Positions 45,667 to 45,701 of a stretch of DNA of 45,701 nucleotides are shown one piece after another. The stretch is taken from positions 36,262 through 81,962 of the forward strand of contig MNCI01009587.1 of NCBI GenBank assembly GCA_015680685.1, read 5' to 3'. The notes beneath the pieces were generated by a model that worked only from the letters and a program-made list of their open reading frames with translations, made no database searches and had not been told where the DNA came from. Positions within the stretch are counted from its first letter, which is position 1; each line of letters begins with the position of its first letter. The stretch is from Gnetum montanum (lineage: Eukaryota > Streptophyta > Gnetopsida > Gnetales > Gnetaceae). The translations under genes and the position numbers were made by a program.

Positions 45667-45701
45667 TGATGAGTGGCGAGGTACCCCTACACTCAACCAT
45701 A
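45667..45701 (-). repeat. Athila-family LTR end, runs off the window
   Basis: TGATGAGTGGCGAGGTACC and the bases after it match 15372-15406 at about 32 of 35 positions. It is therefore the 3' end of an LTR in minus orientation. It is preceded by ACAATAACTAT rather than a primer-binding site, so it is the outer end of a 3' LTR or a solo LTR, inserted just after gene B. The CpG kept at GGCGAGG suggests it is younger than copy 1. Confidence 0.8.

Overview
The window looks like plant nuclear DNA, probably from a large, repeat-rich genome such as a gymnosperm's. That last step is inference: the elements are Ty3/gypsy lineages of plants (Athila-like and Tat-like), the introns are short plant-style GT..AG introns, the spacers are very AT-rich, and most elements are old and decayed. 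I see no intact host gene, no rRNA or true tRNA gene, no CRISPR array and no bacterial-style operon. The sequence is not finished: there is a 40-base N run at 33763-33802 and a single N at 39457.

Layout. 1-5096 is AT-rich spacer with a 32-bp tandem repeat, a small hairpin and one exon-like block. 5097-8510 (-) is a 5'-truncated L1-type LINE with a poly(A) end. 8530-11348 (-) is a long, decayed, intronless reading frame (called gene A here) for a plant transposon-associated protein with a coiled-coil C-terminal part. 11911-16213 holds a gag-only Athila-like element (-) with its LTR and primer-binding site. 16560-18130 (+) is a second type of LINE. 18130-22660 is AT-rich and carries several tRNA-derived SINE-like units. 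22665-24930 (+) is another truncated Athila-like copy (LTR, PBS, gag), followed by a second copy of the second LINE type (24940-25870). 25870-27900 is spacer. 27901-33140 (+) is the best preserved Athila-like copy (LTR, PBS, gag, protease, part of RT), cut off at about 33140.

33145-39968 (-) is a younger Tat-like Ty3/gypsy element: linker, RT, RNase H, a second archaeal-type RNase H, integrase, a tandem-repeat 3' untranslated region, a small membrane-type ORF, a polypurine tract and a probable long LTR. 40000-41800 is rich in short tandem repeats and in a recurring AGCGTG motif. 41829-45342 (+) is a multi-exon, intron-containing pseudogene (gene B). It appears to be a distant relative of gene A and is the most unusual object in the window. 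The last 35 bases (45667-45701) are the start of another Athila-family LTR.

How it fits together: the window is a graveyard of mobile elements. Almost every in-frame stop in the Tat pol and in gene B can be explained by C-to-T (or G-to-A) change, with very few frameshifts, which points to methylation-driven decay. The open questions are the nature of the gene A/gene B family and the non-coding repeats around the Tat-like element.
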